From assembly GCA_900696645.1 (NCBI GenBank), contig CAADGV010000004.1, positions 1-64,000 of the forward strand: a stretch of DNA of 64,000 nt, given 5' to 3'. The DNA comes from an uncultured Chlorobiota bacterium (GTDB lineage: Bacteria; Bacteroidota; Ignavibacteria; UBA10030; UBA6906). The notes beneath the pieces were generated by a model. That model was not told where the DNA came from, ran no database searches, and saw nothing but the letters and a program-made list of their open reading frames with translations. Position 1 is the first letter of the stretch, and each line of letters starts with the position of its first letter. A program made the translations under genes and the position numbers. Positions 45,074 through 54,416 of the stretch are shown piece by piece.

Positions 45074-45310
45074 TCACCCCGCCACCGCCTCCACCCTTTT
45101 CACCTCGGGGACGGCCTTCATCACAGCCCGCTCAACTCCTGCACGGAGAGTTAAAGCCGAGAGCGGACAAATCAGGCAAGTCCCCTCCCACTTCAATTCC
45201 ACGACGCCCGATTCGGGCTTAAACCTGAGGAACTTCACATCGCCGCCATCCGCCTGAAGGTAGGGTCGGCAGATTTGGAGGGCGAGTTCTATGCGTTCCG
45301 AGATTTCCAT
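45074..45310 (-). CDS. NifU-like Fe-S scaffold domain protein
   Basis: The 78-residue protein is a stand-alone NifU C-terminal domain (Nfu type): EISERIELALQICRPYLQAD, GGDVKFLRF, then GTCLICPLS with the CxxC that binds a [4Fe-4S] cluster, and ERAVMKAVPEV. It can hold and deliver Fe-S clusters. The ATG at 45310 begins the usual family start. It is downstream of mrp on the same strand, which fits Fe-S assembly, but an inverted repeat lies between the two genes and another lies just after this one. Confidence 0.9.
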   Translation of the reverse strand: MEISERIELALQICRPYLQADGGDVKFLRFKPESGVVELKWEGTCLICPLSALTLRAGVERAVMKAVPEVKRVEAVAG

Positions 45311-45325
45311 TGCATAACATTGTCG

Positions 45326-45392
45326 GCCACGGAGACCCCGAGACACAGAGACAATCTCTACATCTCTCTCTGTGTCTCCGTGACTCTGTGGC
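45326..45392. repeat. Inverted-repeat element, CCACAGAGACACAGAG family (copy 2)
   Basis: The left arm at 45326-45350 and the right arm at 45368-45392 complement each other at 21 of 25 positions; they share GCCAC and GAGACACAGAG with the copy at 12725-12841. It occupies almost all of the gap between the mrp stop and the NifU-like start, so it would form a hairpin in the mrp-to-NifU transcript. Confidence 0.75.
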
Positions 45393-45403
45393 GTCTTTCT
45401 TTC

Positions 45404-46492
45404 TTATTGCATCAACTGAATATCGATTGCCGGTGCAGCTTCCTGCTGAGCGTTGCGAATGCTGATCTGCGCAGCAAGATTGCGTGCGATGGTTTGAATG
45501 ATATCGCCTTGTGCTGTGTACCGCTCATCCAGCACAATGGGTTTTCCCGTGTCGCCGCCAACCCTGATGGAGGTAAAAATCGGAATCTCGCCGAGGAACG
45601 GGACAGCAAGTTCTTCAGCTGCACGCTTGCCGCCTCCGTTATCAAAAATCTCTTCACGATGTCCGCAATGCGTACAGGCATAGTAGCTCATGTTCTCGAC
45701 GATGCCGAATACCGGCACGTTCACTTTCTGGAACATCACAAAGCCTTTGCGTGCGTCGGCAAGCGAAATATCTTGTGGCGTCGTGACAATCACAGCGCCC
45801 GTCAGAGGAATCGTCTGCACAAGCGTCAACTGAATATCACCCGTACCGGGAGGAAGATCAAAGACAAGATAATCCAACTCTCCCCAATCCACATCCGACA
45901 TAAACTGCTTCACCGCGCCGCTCGCCATCGGCCCGCGCCAGATAACGGCTTGCATCGGATCGACAAGAAAACCGATCGACATTACCTTCACACCGTATTT
46001 TTCCATTGGTTGAAGGCGTTGATTTTTCACCATCGGACGACCGGTCAGGCCCATCATCAGCGGGATGCTCGGCCCGTACACATCGGCATCCACCAGCCCG
46101 ACCTTTGCCCCGTCTTTTGCCAACGCAACGGCGAGATTGACAGCAACAGTCGATTTGCCGACACCGCCCTTGCCTGACGCCACCGCAATTGTGTTGCGAA
46201 CGCCGGGCAACACCGCTTCCTTCTGCTGGTTCGTGTGTCGCGTAACGTTGGATGTCATCTCGATATTCACCTCACCGACATCTATCGTACTTCGAATCGC
46301 CCGCTCGGACTGGGCTTTCAGCTCGTCGCGAACGGGACAGGCAGGCGTCGTGAGTTCAATGTCGAAGCTGAGATTGCGACCATCGATTTTCACATTCCTC
46401 ACGAAATTCAATGCGACGATGTCGCGGTGAAGGTCGGGATCTTTTACGACTTTCAACGCTTCGAGGACGTTGGCTTCGGTCAATTGCTTCAT
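45404..46492 (-). CDS. mrp: Mrp/ApbC-type Fe-S cluster carrier ATPase
   Basis: The 362-residue protein has an N-terminal MIP18/DUF59 domain (residues 1-90, with PDLHRDIVALNFVRN and TTPACPVRDEL) and a deviant-Walker P-loop ATPase: VASGKGGVGKSTVAVNLA, VDADVYGPSIPLMMGL, LPPGTGDIQLTLVQ. The CxxC in YYACTHCGHREEIF binds a bridging Fe-S cluster. It loads Fe-S clusters onto apoproteins. The gene for a NifU-like scaffold follows. Confidence 0.95.
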   Translation of the reverse strand: MKQLTEANVLEALKVVKDPDLHRDIVALNFVRNVKIDGRNLSFDIELTTPACPVRDELKAQSERAIRSTIDVGEVNIEMTSNVTRHTNQQKEAVLPGVRNTIAVASGKGGVGKSTVAVNLAVALAKDGAKVGLVDADVYGPSIPLMMGLTGRPMVKNQRLQPMEKYGVKVMSIGFLVDPMQAVIWRGPMASGAVKQFMSDVDWGELDYLVFDLPPGTGDIQLTLVQTIPLTGAVIVTTPQDISLADARKGFVMFQKVNVPVFGIVENMSYYACTHCGHREEIFDNGGGKRAAEELAVPFLGEIPIFTSIRVGGDTGKPIVLDERYTAQGDIIQTIARNLAAQISIRNAQQEAAPAIDIQLMQ

Positions 46493-46521
46493 GGAACACT
46501 CCCTGTGGTTCTATCAATTGA

Positions 46522-46547
46522 ACGAGACAGGAGTCTCGCTCTACCTC
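46522..46547. repeat. Diverged copy of the GGGACGGAGTCCCGC repeat
   Basis: ACGAGACAGGAGTCTCGCTC at 46522 onward aligns with the 5093-5321 repeats with a few changes and one inserted A, and keeps the GAGAC/GTCTC palindrome. It fills most of the 55-base gap between kbl and mrp. Confidence 0.45.
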
Positions 46548-47765
46548 TCAGATTACTTTCATTCTCTTGCCGACTTTTTCGAAGGCTTCGAGAGCCCGAT
46601 CAATATCTTTCGTTCGTAATGCGGCAGAAATCTGTGCACGCAACCGCGCTTCCCCTTTCGGCACAACGGGGAACCACAAGCCTTTGATGTACACACCAGC
46701 CTTCAGCAACTCCTTGCTCATATCTTGCGCAACTGCCGCTTCACCTAACATGATCGGCACAATGGGATGGTCGCCTTCGAGAATGGTGAATCCGAGCTTC
46801 ACGATCTCTTTACGGAAGTAGGCTGTGTTCTTGTGCAAACGCGTTACAATTGATTTATCCTTCATCAGCAAATCGAACGCCGCTGTTGCGCCGTACACGA
46901 TTGGCGCCGGAAGGGAGTTCGAGAAGATGTACGTGCGAGCCTTCTGCCGCATGTACGAAATCAGTTCTTTCTTCCCGCTGATATAGCCGCCCGCAGCTCC
47001 GCCAATTGCTTTACCGAGCGTTCCGGTGAGAACGTCGATTTTACCATGAACGCCTTTTGCTTCCGGTGTTCCGCGCCCGCGCTTGCCACAGACTCCGACT
47101 GCGTGTGAATCATCAACAAAAAGAATTGCGTTATAGTTCTTTGCAATATCAACCAGCTTGTCGAGATGGGCAAGATCGCCTTCCATACTGAACACGCCGT
47201 CGGTTGCAATAATGCGCAAGCGGTAGTCGGTGTTCTTATCCTCCTCAAGCTGGCGGATAAGATCATCAACATCGTTATGTTTGTAGATTTTTTTGTCCGT
47301 TGTCTCCGCTTTACACAACCGCTGCCCGTCGATGATACTGGCGTGATTGAGGCGATCGGAGTAGATAACATCTTTGTACGTCTCATATCCCAACTTCTCA
47401 TTCGTTAGCGACGCAAAGAATGCTTCGTTTGCCGCCCAACAAGAGGAAAAGAGAATGGTGTCTTCCGTTCCGAGGAACTTGGAGATTTTCTTTTCGAGAT
47501 CGAAATGGATGTCTTGCGTGCCGCAAATGAACCGGACGGATGCAACGCCGTACCCGTATTCCTTGATGCCCTTGATCGCCGCCCTCCTGACTGCAGGATG
47601 ATTGGAAAGCCCGACGTAATTATTTGACGCAAGCATTACTACTTTTTTGCCATTAACGCGGACGACGCCATCCTGCGGACCTTCGAGGGGGACTTCGTAC
47701 TTGAATGTCTTCGTTTCTTCAAGTTGCTGAAGCTCTTGTGAAACGAGTTCCAGATAATTTGCCAT
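46548..47765 (-). CDS. kbl: Glycine C-acetyltransferase (2-amino-3-ketobutyrate CoA ligase)
   Basis: The 405-residue PLP enzyme of the alpha-oxoamine synthase family has [65 protein letters not shown] and the PLP Lys in [16 protein letters not shown]. Kbl converts 2-amino-3-oxobutyrate and CoA to glycine and acetyl-CoA in threonine breakdown. No tdh is adjacent, so a related synthase such as BioF or serine palmitoyltransferase is possible, though the sequence reads as Kbl. Confidence 0.88.
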   Translation of the reverse strand: MANYLELVSQELQQLEETKTFKYEVPLEGPQDGVVRVNGKKVVMLASNNYVGLSNHPAVRRAAIKGIKEYGYGVASVRFICGTQDIHFDLEKKISKFLGTEDTILFSSCWAANEAFFASLTNEKLGYETYKDVIYSDRLNHASIIDGQRLCKAETTDKKIYKHNDVDDLIRQLEEDKNTDYRLRIIATDGVFSMEGDLAHLDKLVDIAKNYNAILFVDDSHAVGVCGKRGRGTPEAKGVHGKIDVLTGTLGKAIGGAAGGYISGKKELISYMRQKARTYIFSNSLPAPIVYGATAAFDLLMKDKSIVTRLHKNTAYFRKEIVKLGFTILEGDHPIVPIMLGEAAVAQDMSKELLKAGVYIKGLWFPVVPKGEARLRAQISAALRTKDIDRALEAFEKVGKRMKVI

Positions 47766-47803
47766 AGTGTATTCTCTTTTGATGTTGGTAGGTGATGGAA
47801 CCC

Positions 47804-49186
47804 TTACGCCACCTTCTTCACAAGTCGTGCGGCGAACGAGCCGTCCATTCCGTGCTTGTGAGGAAACGTCTCGACGAACCCCTCTGCATTGACGAGATCG
47901 CTGTTGACGAATTTGCCGGCATGTTCCAATTCAAATTCCGGATGCATTGCAAGAAATTTCTTTACCACTTCCTGATTCTCTTCCGGCTCAGTCGAACAGG
48001 TACTGTATACTACCACGCCCCCCGGCTTGACAAGCCGTGAGGCATTCTCCAGCAACTCTGCTTGAATCTTGCCGAGCTTGATGATATCCGAGATGTCCCG
48101 CTTCCATTTCAGGTCAGGTTTCTTGGTCAGCACGCCGAGTCCGGAACACGGCGCGTCGAGCAGCACACGGTCAACAGGTTCATGCTCGAACGACGACGCA
48201 TCGGCAACAACAAGCTTCACATTCTTCAATCCCAATCGATCACACGCTGCCCTGATGAAACTCAGTTTCACTTCATACTTGTCGATTGCGAGGACTTCGC
48301 CTTGATTCTTCAGAATTTCCGCAATGTGAGTCGTCTTGCCGCCGGGAGCTGCACACATATCCATCACACGCTCGCCGGGTTGGGCACCGAGAAGAAGGCA
48401 GGGCAATGCGGCGCTTTCGTCCTGAATCGTAAACATTCCACTCCGGAACATTTCATTTTGTCCGATACGCGGAAAGCTCTTTACTCTGATGAAATAGTTG
48501 ATATGGTTCGAGCCTTGATACTGGATTTGCTGGGCCTCAAGCTGCCGCAGCAACGTTGCCGGCTCGGTTTTGAGTTTATTGATCCTAAGAGTAAGCGGCG
48601 GACGCTCGTTGTTGACGCTGAGCAGCTTCTGGGTTTCTTCGCCGCCGAATCTTCCCACCCAACGCTTCACCATCCAATGCGGATGGGAGAACATAACGGA
48701 GAGGTACTGCACCTCGTCATTCGCCGGATCGGGATAGCGGATGCTTTCGAGGTTCCGTATGATGTTGCGGAGAACAGCGTTCACCAGCCCGGCCGGTTTG
48801 TCGCCGCGAATCCGTTTGATAAACTCGACCGCTTCATTTACCGCCGCCGCGTGCGGAATGCGTTCCAGAAAGAGAATCTGATACAACCCCACCCGAAGGG
48901 CGTTCTTCACGTTGATTTCCGACTTGGCAAAATTGCCGTGCGAGAAGCCGTTCAACACCCAGTCGAGTTTGTTCTGCCAGCGCAGAACCCCGTGAACCAA
49001 TTCCGTCAACAATCCTTTGTCAACATCGGGCAGGTCGCCGGAGCGAAGTTCGTTGTCCAGCAGCTTGTCGAGATACGCGTCCGTCCGCTCCACACGGTTC
49101 AGAATTTTCACGGCAGTGCCGCGAACCCCGTCATAGAGGTTGCGCTTGTGTTCAACAGCAGTATTGTTATGAGTTTGATTTATCAT
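47804..49186 (-). CDS. rsmB: 16S rRNA m5C967 methyltransferase RsmB
   Basis: The protein of about 460 residues has an N-terminal NusB-like RNA-binding domain ([20 protein letters not shown] to about residue 150) and a C-terminal RsmB/NOP2-type methyltransferase. Motif I is [17 protein letters not shown]; the catalytic pair of Cys lies in [10 protein letters not shown] and [12 protein letters not shown]. The ATG at 49186 begins a plausible N-terminus; upstream residues of the longer frame look non-coding. The ribosome binding site is weak. Confidence 0.93.
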   Translation of the reverse strand: MINQTHNNTAVEHKRNLYDGVRGTAVKILNRVERTDAYLDKLLDNELRSGDLPDVDKGLLTELVHGVLRWQNKLDWVLNGFSHGNFAKSEINVKNALRVGLYQILFLERIPHAAAVNEAVEFIKRIRGDKPAGLVNAVLRNIIRNLESIRYPDPANDEVQYLSVMFSHPHWMVKRWVGRFGGEETQKLLSVNNERPPLTLRINKLKTEPATLLRQLEAQQIQYQGSNHINYFIRVKSFPRIGQNEMFRSGMFTIQDESAALPCLLLGAQPGERVMDMCAAPGGKTTHIAEILKNQGEVLAIDKYEVKLSFIRAACDRLGLKNVKLVVADASSFEHEPVDRVLLDAPCSGLGVLTKKPDLKWKRDISDIIKLGKIQAELLENASRLVKPGGVVVYSTCSTEPEENQEVVKKFLAMHPEFELEHAGKFVNSDLVNAEGFVETFPHKHGMDGSFAARLVKKVA

Positions 49187-49376
49187 GGTGCGATTGGAGT
49201 GCGTGGCACACGCCGGTGATGCGATGAGGAATACCGAACAAGAAGTGGTTAATACATCCAAGGTGCATGAGGCGCGCTCAAATAAAGGACAACTTTACAA
49301 GACAACTGTGGCGCCTGACTGCCGACCGGCATGCACAAGGCGCCACAAGAATGTTTCAGCTTACAGCAGTCCTGCT

Positions 49377-49595
49377 CTATGCCGCAGGAGCTTCGGCCTT
49401 CTTTGCGTATTTCCGGTTGTATTTCTCAACACGCCCTGCCGAGTCAACCAACTTCTGGCGCCCCGTGAAAAATGGATGGCAGGCTGAGCAAATTTCAAGT
49501 TTCAAATCACCAATGGTTGTACGGGTTTCGAACGTATTTCCGCACACACATGTGACGGTAGCTTTCTTGTACATTGGATGAATGCCGGGTCTCAT
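49377..49595 (-). CDS. rpmE: 50S ribosomal protein bL31
   Basis: The 72-residue protein has the L31 core with four Cys of the zinc-binding (C+) form: [14 protein letters not shown] and [15 protein letters not shown]. The start follows AAAGGAATGGGG. The C-terminus is Ala/Lys-rich. A near-consensus promoter lies at 49647-49677, divergent from the PorV-like gene. Confidence 0.95.
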   Translation of the reverse strand: MRPGIHPMYKKATVTCVCGNTFETRTTIGDLKLEICSACHPFFTGRQKLVDSAGRVEKYNRKYAKKAEAPAA

Positions 49596-49646
49596 TCCGC
49601 CCCATTCCTTTCTGCAAAAACAATGATCTCTTTTGAATTAACTATA

Positions 49647-49677
49647 AAAAGATACACAAAACGTCGGAGAGACGCAA
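49647..49677 (-). promoter_or_regulatory. Predicted promoter of rpmE
   Basis: On the minus strand TTG (49677-49675), 20 bases, then TATCTTTT (49654-49647) match TTG-N20-TAnnTTTG except for the last base. It has the same -7 box as the prs promoter. Confidence 0.55.
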
Positions 49678-49700
49678 ACAGACTTTTCCGGCCGATTTCC

Positions 49701-49731
49701 TTGATATTCCGATATTGAATTGATAGATTGG
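49701..49731 (+). promoter_or_regulatory. Predicted promoter of the PorV/PorQ-like gene
   Basis: TTG at 49701-49703, 20 bases, then TAGATTGG at 49724-49731 match TTG-N20-TAnnTTTG with one mismatch. The start codon lies 33 bases downstream. The arrangement is back to back with the rpmE promoter. Confidence 0.55.
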
Positions 49732-49764
49732 AAACACGCAGTTCACTTGTGAAGGAGATTCCCG

Positions 49765-50715
49765 ATGAAACACACACGGCTGTTTGCGCTGGCAGTTGTC
49801 CTCGCATCACTTCCGCTCACCCTTGCAATAAGCGGCAGTAATTCGACGTACGATTTCCTGAGAACAGATGTCGGCGCACGCGCCGGCGCGTTGGCGGGAA
49901 GCTTCGTCACCATCACTAACGATCCCGCAACGATTTTTTACAATCCGGCCGGACTCGGCACGTTGGAAGAGCCAATGGGCTCGCTCGGTTTCTTCAAACA
50001 TCTTCTTGATATCAATTCAGGATATGCAACGTACTCACAGCCGATCTCCGACCTCGGGCATTTCGGCGTGGGGGTGTTGTATGTAAACTATGGTTCGTTT
50101 GATGAGACGGATGATTTCGGCAACAAAACAGGAAATACATTCAGCGCAAGCGATCTCGCATTCAGCTTGGGATATTCCAATACGATTGATGAAAATCTCT
50201 ATTGGGGAGCGAATGCAAAGTTCATCTATTCGTCAATTGCCGGAGAGAAGTCAACGGGACTTGCAGCCGATCTCGGAATTCTGTACACCATACCAGAGAG
50301 CAACGTTACGCTGGGCGCAAGCCTCAGAAACCTGGGAACACAGTTGACCTCATACCTCTCAACAAAAGAGAATCTCCCTGTTGATTTTGTCGTGGGAGCC
50401 TCTGTTGTGCCGAAAGGAATTCCCCTCCTTCTCAATCTGAATTTTCACAAGTTGAATGAAGAAGCAAAAACGTTCGGTGACAGGTTCAAAGCGTTTTCCA
50501 TCGGCGGAGAATTCACATTAAGCCGCGTGTTACAGGCGCGGGTAGGTTACAGCAATGAACAACGGCAGGAGTTGAAGACCGGGGCTTCGGCAGGGCTTGC
50601 AGGATTTTCGGGAGGAATAGGAATTACGGTCAAGGAATACAAAGTTGATTATGCCCTTTCGTCGCTCGGCTCAATCGGAGCTTTGCATCGTATTACAATA
50701 GGGGCGATTTTCTAA
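49765..50715 (+). CDS. PorV/PorQ-family outer-membrane protein
   Basis: The 316-residue protein has a signal peptide (cleavage near LAIS) and the PorV/PorQ start FLRTDVGARAGALAGSFV, then DPATIFYNPAGLGTL, followed by about 250 residues of barrel-like beta strands ending HRITIGAIF. PorV family members are outer-membrane barrels of the type IX secretion system that shuttle cargo, or related proteins of the same fold. It fits with the T9SS cargo elsewhere in the window. GAAGGAG precedes the ATG. Which subfamily it belongs to is not settled. Confidence 0.82.
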   Translation: MKHTRLFALAVVLASLPLTLAISGSNSTYDFLRTDVGARAGALAGSFVTITNDPATIFYNPAGLGTLEEPMGSLGFFKHLLDINSGYATYSQPISDLGHFGVGVLYVNYGSFDETDDFGNKTGNTFSASDLAFSLGYSNTIDENLYWGANAKFIYSSIAGEKSTGLAADLGILYTIPESNVTLGASLRNLGTQLTSYLSTKENLPVDFVVGASVVPKGIPLLLNLNFHKLNEEAKTFGDRFKAFSIGGEFTLSRVLQARVGYSNEQRQELKTGASAGLAGFSGGIGITVKEYKVDYALSSLGSIGALHRITIGAIF

Positions 50716-50739
50716 CTTCCAACAGTCAGGACAACGGAC

Positions 50740-50777
50740 AGCCGTCGCTGCTCATCAAGAGCGACGGCTATTTTTTT
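50740..50777 (+). terminator. Terminator after the PorV/PorQ-like gene
   Basis: AGCCGTCGCT (50740-50749) pairs perfectly with AGCGACGGCT (50760-50769), then a run of seven Ts (50771-50777). It lies 25 bases after the stop codon and just before the convergent ZIP gene. Confidence 0.9.
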
Positions 50778-50789
50778 GCCCGGGATTGT

Positions 50790-51554
50790 TCAATGAGCGT
50801 GATGAAAATAGGCAGACACCAGCATCTGCCCAACGTAAAAAAGCGCCATTCCGCCAAACACAAGTACAGGGATTATCCGATTCTTGGAATGATTGATTTC
50901 AGGAATCAGATCGCTTGCACCTACGTAGGTTGCAATTCCTGCCGAGAAGGCAAAGGCTTTTCCAACAATTTCTTCATTCACGCTCGCCAGGAAGAACACA
51001 CTCACAATGCCCAGCATTGTTGCAACCCCGATCGCCGCCGATGCGAGAAAAGCGGTTCGCCTCCGATGTTCAGCAGCGAGCATCACCGAAGCAATGGTCA
51101 ATCCTTCCGGAATCTTGTGCAGAAGAACCGCTATGAAGATGAGAAGTCCGAGCGAGAAATCGAACTGCATACCAGCCGAGATCGCGAATCCGTCGAAGAA
51201 CGCGTGAATGAAAAGTCCGGCAAACGTCGATATACTTGCAATCTTCGACACCATCACATCGCGATGCGTTTCTTCGCCGAAGTGCAGGTGCCCGACAATT
51301 GTATGTTCAAAGAAATGAAGCACCGAATATCCCGCCAGCATATACAACGGAGCCTCGAAACCCACGGCGTGAATTCCTTCCGGAATCAACTCCAAGAATA
51401 CAAGGGCAAGAATGAAGCCGGCGCTCAGGGCGAGCAAGTATTCCTGAATCTTCGTTGGCCATTCTTTACGGAGAACAACCAATGCGCCGCCGAGAATTTC
51501 GGCCAGCGCGGCAATAAGTCCATATATGATGATCGTGAAGGCCATCGGGTTCAT
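50790..51554 (-). CDS. ZIP-family metal transporter
   Basis: The 254-residue protein has about eight membrane helices. The ZIP metal sites are visible in FIHAFFDGFAISAGMQ (helix 4) and LLHKIPEGLTIASV (helix 5), with further acidic residues in LIPEG. A His-rich loop (HTIVGHLHFGEETH) may bind metal. It probably moves zinc, iron or manganese into the cytoplasm. Its start overlaps the TPR gene by 4 bases (51551-51554). Confidence 0.88.
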   Translation of the reverse strand: MNPMAFTIIIYGLIAALAEILGGALVVLRKEWPTKIQEYLLALSAGFILALVFLELIPEGIHAVGFEAPLYMLAGYSVLHFFEHTIVGHLHFGEETHRDVMVSKIASISTFAGLFIHAFFDGFAISAGMQFDFSLGLLIFIAVLLHKIPEGLTIASVMLAAEHRRRTAFLASAAIGVATMLGIVSVFFLASVNEEIVGKAFAFSAGIATYVGASDLIPEINHSKNRIIPVLVFGGMALFYVGQMLVSAYFHHAH

Positions 51555-52696
51555 TTTGTGTAGGGAGTTTTGATGAACTGACGTGCCTGACTGTGCGAGT
51601 CGCGATACTCTTTCATCCCCAACACTTTGCGGTATTGCAACATTGCAAGGTCACGTTTCGATAACACGTCGTGAATGTTACCTGCCTTCAGGTTGGCCAG
51701 CACCATGAAGCCGGAAGGACCGTCGACATCGAGTTTTCTGCTGAGTTCGTCGCAGCGATAGAAATGCTTCAGTCCGGCCTCGGGATTTCCCGCGGTCAAT
51801 TCATACATGCCGAGATAGTATTCTGCCTCACGCTCAGTGCTTGCGCCGTATCCGCGCTGGTTCTTCCGACATCGTTCTGCAATAACGCCGAATATCTCCT
51901 TCACTTTCTCCCAATTTGCGGTCACGACATAGCATCGTCCAAGGTATTTGTGGAACAGCATGTTATTTGGAAAGCGGGTGTGGAGTTTCATCGCCAACGC
52001 CAACGCCTGCGGATAGTCCTTCTCAAACTGATAATACAACTGCATCAGGAAGTAGGAAGACTCAATACTGGCATACTTACCCTTCTCCGCTGCGGCCCTG
52101 ATCTGCTTAATGCCCTTCTCTTTGTCGCCGCGAGGAACGAACAGGAGAAGCGGTTTTACAAAGGGGTATTCGTTGGGAATGACTTCTGCATAATAGTTAT
52201 AGATTCCCGAACCGAGCAGGATGTCGTAGTTATTCGGATCGAGGGATGACGCCTCCTGCACAATCGGCAAGGCCCTCCGTCCGGCATTTGCAGCATCGAA
52301 CCAAGAACTGCGATGGGCCTTCAACCGTCCGCGGAATCCAATTGCGCCGCCTTTGAAGAAGAGAGCCGTAACATCGTTCTCATTCTTGTCGAGCATCTTG
52401 TCGCACAGTTCGACGACAGTGGAAAGTTCGTCGTAGAACCGGTCGTCATACTGCTCGTTTTCCATGTCAATAAGAATTCTCCACCACGTCACCATTGCCC
52501 GAAAGAAGTATCCCGCAGGATGATTCGGGCGCATTCTGACAAGTTCGTTGAATTCGTTGTCGGCATTTTCGAATTCAAGATTATAAACGTATTCGATTCC
52601 TCTAAACGTCTTTGCATCGAAGTCCTCATCGCTTTGCGCCGCAAGCGGAGCGGAAACAAGCAGACAGAAAAGTGTCAACCAAAACCAACGGATCAC
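51551..52696 (-). CDS. Exported TPR-like protein
   Basis: The 381-residue protein has a signal peptide (WFWLTLFCLLVSAPLAAQ) and then an all-helical region of TPR-like repeats from about residue 30 to 360, such as EFNELVRMRPNHPAGYFF and ALAMKLHTRFPNNMLFHKYL. It is likely periplasmic and mediates protein contacts. It overlaps the CPBP gene upstream (52693-52696) and the ZIP gene downstream by 4 bases each, so the three are translationally coupled. Confidence 0.8.
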   Translation of the reverse strand: MIRWFWLTLFCLLVSAPLAAQSDEDFDAKTFRGIEYVYNLEFENADNEFNELVRMRPNHPAGYFFRAMVTWWRILIDMENEQYDDRFYDELSTVVELCDKMLDKNENDVTALFFKGGAIGFRGRLKAHRSSWFDAANAGRRALPIVQEASSLDPNNYDILLGSGIYNYYAEVIPNEYPFVKPLLLFVPRGDKEKGIKQIRAAAEKGKYASIESSYFLMQLYYQFEKDYPQALALAMKLHTRFPNNMLFHKYLGRCYVVTANWEKVKEIFGVIAERCRKNQRGYGASTEREAEYYLGMYELTAGNPEAGLKHFYRCDELSRKLDVDGPSGFMVLANLKAGNIHDVLSKRDLAMLQYRKVLGMKEYRDSHSQARQFIKTPYTK

Positions 52697-53616
52697 GCCG
52701 CTTTTCTCCTCTCCAGGAAATCAACGGTCAGATTTTCGTCCTTGCGTTCAAGCGTGACTATCCCCTCAAACGGATGCAGGCTCCGTGACAGAACCAGATA
52801 GACACCGCACAGAAGAATCACAAGCGTTGCAAGCGCGCCGCCTTCGGGACCGTACGCGCCGCCGGTCATCCACTCGGGGCCGAATTGTGTAAGCCGTGTT
52901 AGTTCGTACGATGTAAAATGCATGCCACTCGTCGGGTACCCGAAGAGCGTAGTTTGCGAAAAGTTCCACGCAAAGTGAATACCGAACGGCAGCCACACTC
53001 CCCGTGTCCGCCAGTAGGCAATACAGAAAACAATTGAAACGAGAACCGTGTTGACAACTCCAAATGCACCGGCGTTGGGATTGCGAATGTGGGCAAAGCC
53101 AAACAACACACCAACAAGTACTGCGGCCGGAATGAACCGTATACCGCGCACGAGAGTTTGAAAAAGGTAGCCGCGGAATAAAACCTCTTCGAACATTGCC
53201 GCGACAGCAAAAAAGACGATGGCAATTCCGAACATTGTAAGTCCTTCAGTCCACGTCACCTCAACGGCAACCACCTTCACGTATCCCGACAGGTACTGAA
53301 TTCCGAAGATGGCCGTCATCATCAACCAACCGATAAGGCATCCGATGCCGAGTTCACGCATCGTGTGTGCGTTGATTGCAAGTCCAACGGCGGTCAGCGG
53401 TTTGCGATTGACAAATTTCGTGACGAGAAATGTTGTGATCACTGCTGCGACGAGAGATGCCGCCGCGAGAGTAAAGGTGTCTTGAATCTTTAAGAAAACA
53501 ATGAGAGGAAGGGTCAAGGCCGCCGTTGCGGCCCCCAGCACAATCAGAAAGAGGGCTATCTGCCAACCTGCCCGAAGCTCATCGAATTGGTTTTTGAATA
53601 TGTATTTCACATTCAT
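52693..53616 (-). CDS. CPBP-family intramembrane protease
   Basis: The protein of about 307 residues has eight or so hydrophobic segments and the CPBP/Abi motifs: FEEVLFRGYLFQTL (EExxxR), VLFGFAHIRNPNAGAF (FxxxH) and PFGIHFAWNFSQT (HxxxN). These form the glutamate-type intramembrane protease site. Starts at 53616 or 53625 are both possible; GGGAT lies close upstream. It leads the CPBP-TPR-ZIP coupled group. Substrates are unknown. Confidence 0.85.
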   Translation of the reverse strand: MNVKYIFKNQFDELRAGWQIALFLIVLGAATAALTLPLIVFLKIQDTFTLAAASLVAAVITTFLVTKFVNRKPLTAVGLAINAHTMRELGIGCLIGWLMMTAIFGIQYLSGYVKVVAVEVTWTEGLTMFGIAIVFFAVAAMFEEVLFRGYLFQTLVRGIRFIPAAVLVGVLFGFAHIRNPNAGAFGVVNTVLVSIVFCIAYWRTRGVWLPFGIHFAWNFSQTTLFGYPTSGMHFTSYELTRLTQFGPEWMTGGAYGPEGGALATLVILLCGVYLVLSRSLHPFEGIVTLERKDENLTVDFLERRKAA

Positions 53617-53636
53617 ACGTATCATCCCGTGTACAC

Positions 53637-53664
53637 AAAAAGGGTGGGCATTTACTCCCACCCT
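53637..53664 (-). terminator. Terminator of the OmpA-like lipoprotein gene
   Basis: On the minus strand AGGGTGGG (53664-53657) pairs with CCCACCCT (53648-53641) over 8 bases, followed by four Ts. It lies 40 bases after the OmpA-like stop and just before the CPBP start, so it may also reduce read-through into that operon. Confidence 0.75.
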
Positions 53665-53704
53665 CAAGCCGGAAAGTCCTGGCTTACGCTTGTACGTTGT
53701 GCGC

Positions 53705-54379
53705 TCAGTAACGAAGCTGGTTCTTTTCTGCAGCCTCTTTCAGATCGTCATTGGCAAAGATAGCAATTTCCACGCGGCGGTTTTGCCGTTTCCCGTCCGC
53801 GGTTTCGTTACCTGCAATCGGCTGCAATTCGCCATAACCCACTGTTGTAATCCGCGTGCCCGCCACGCCCTGACCTTTGGCATAATTTGCAACAGAGCTT
53901 GCTCGTGACTCGGAAAGCTTCTGGTTGAACTCTTCCGACCCATCAGAATCCGTGTGCCCCTCGATGAGTACGTTCGTGTCTTCGTACTTGTTCAATATCA
54001 CCGCGAGCTTTGCGATATTGGATTGGGCTACAGGCTGCAGAGTTGACTTACCGGTTTCGAACAGAATGCCGGAATCGAACGTAATTTTTATTCCTTCACC
54101 AACACGTTCGACTTTTGCGCCTTCGATATCCTTCTGGATTTCTTCGGCTTGCTTATCCATATATCGCCCGATTAACGCTCCGGCTGTACCGCCGACGGCG
54201 GCACCGATAATTGCACCGAGCGCAGTGTTGCCTGCTGCCTTTCCGATTACCGCACCGACAGCACCGCCGGCAGCGGCGCCAATCACTCCACCCTTTACCG
54301 TTTTACTGGCGCTGCATCCCGACATGACGAGTGCTGCAAGGACCAGAACAGCGATTGCCGACTTCCACGATGTATACAT
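53705..54379 (-). CDS. OmpA-like lipoprotein with glycine-zipper region
   Basis: The 224-residue protein has a lipobox (LVMSGC, Cys22), a glycine-zipper segment (residues about 30-75, many GxxxG repeats, VIGAAAGGAVGAVIG) that may insert in or near the membrane, and a C-terminal OmpA domain (about 100-215) with VLIEGHTDSDGSEEFNQKLS, then SRASSV and NRRVEIAI. The OmpA domain binds peptidoglycan and so tethers the outer membrane. TAAGGAG precedes the ATG. It ends in its own terminator. Confidence 0.92.
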   Translation of the reverse strand: MYTSWKSAIAVLVLAALVMSGCSASKTVKGGVIGAAAGGAVGAVIGKAAGNTALGAIIGAAVGGTAGALIGRYMDKQAEEIQKDIEGAKVERVGEGIKITFDSGILFETGKSTLQPVAQSNIAKLAVILNKYEDTNVLIEGHTDSDGSEEFNQKLSESRASSVANYAKGQGVAGTRITTVGYGELQPIAGNETADGKRQNRRVEIAIFANDDLKEAAEKNQLRY

Positions 54380-54416
54380 TGTTTTTCTCCTTATTGTTCA
54401 GTAGTGAATATGCAAC

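Noticed and set aside
45275-46177. 300-codon plus-strand frame
   Set aside because: It is antisense to mrp and begins in an inverted repeat.
48062-49219. 385-codon plus-strand frame
   Set aside because: It is antisense to rsmB, whose catalytic motifs are clear; long antisense frames follow from codon bias here.
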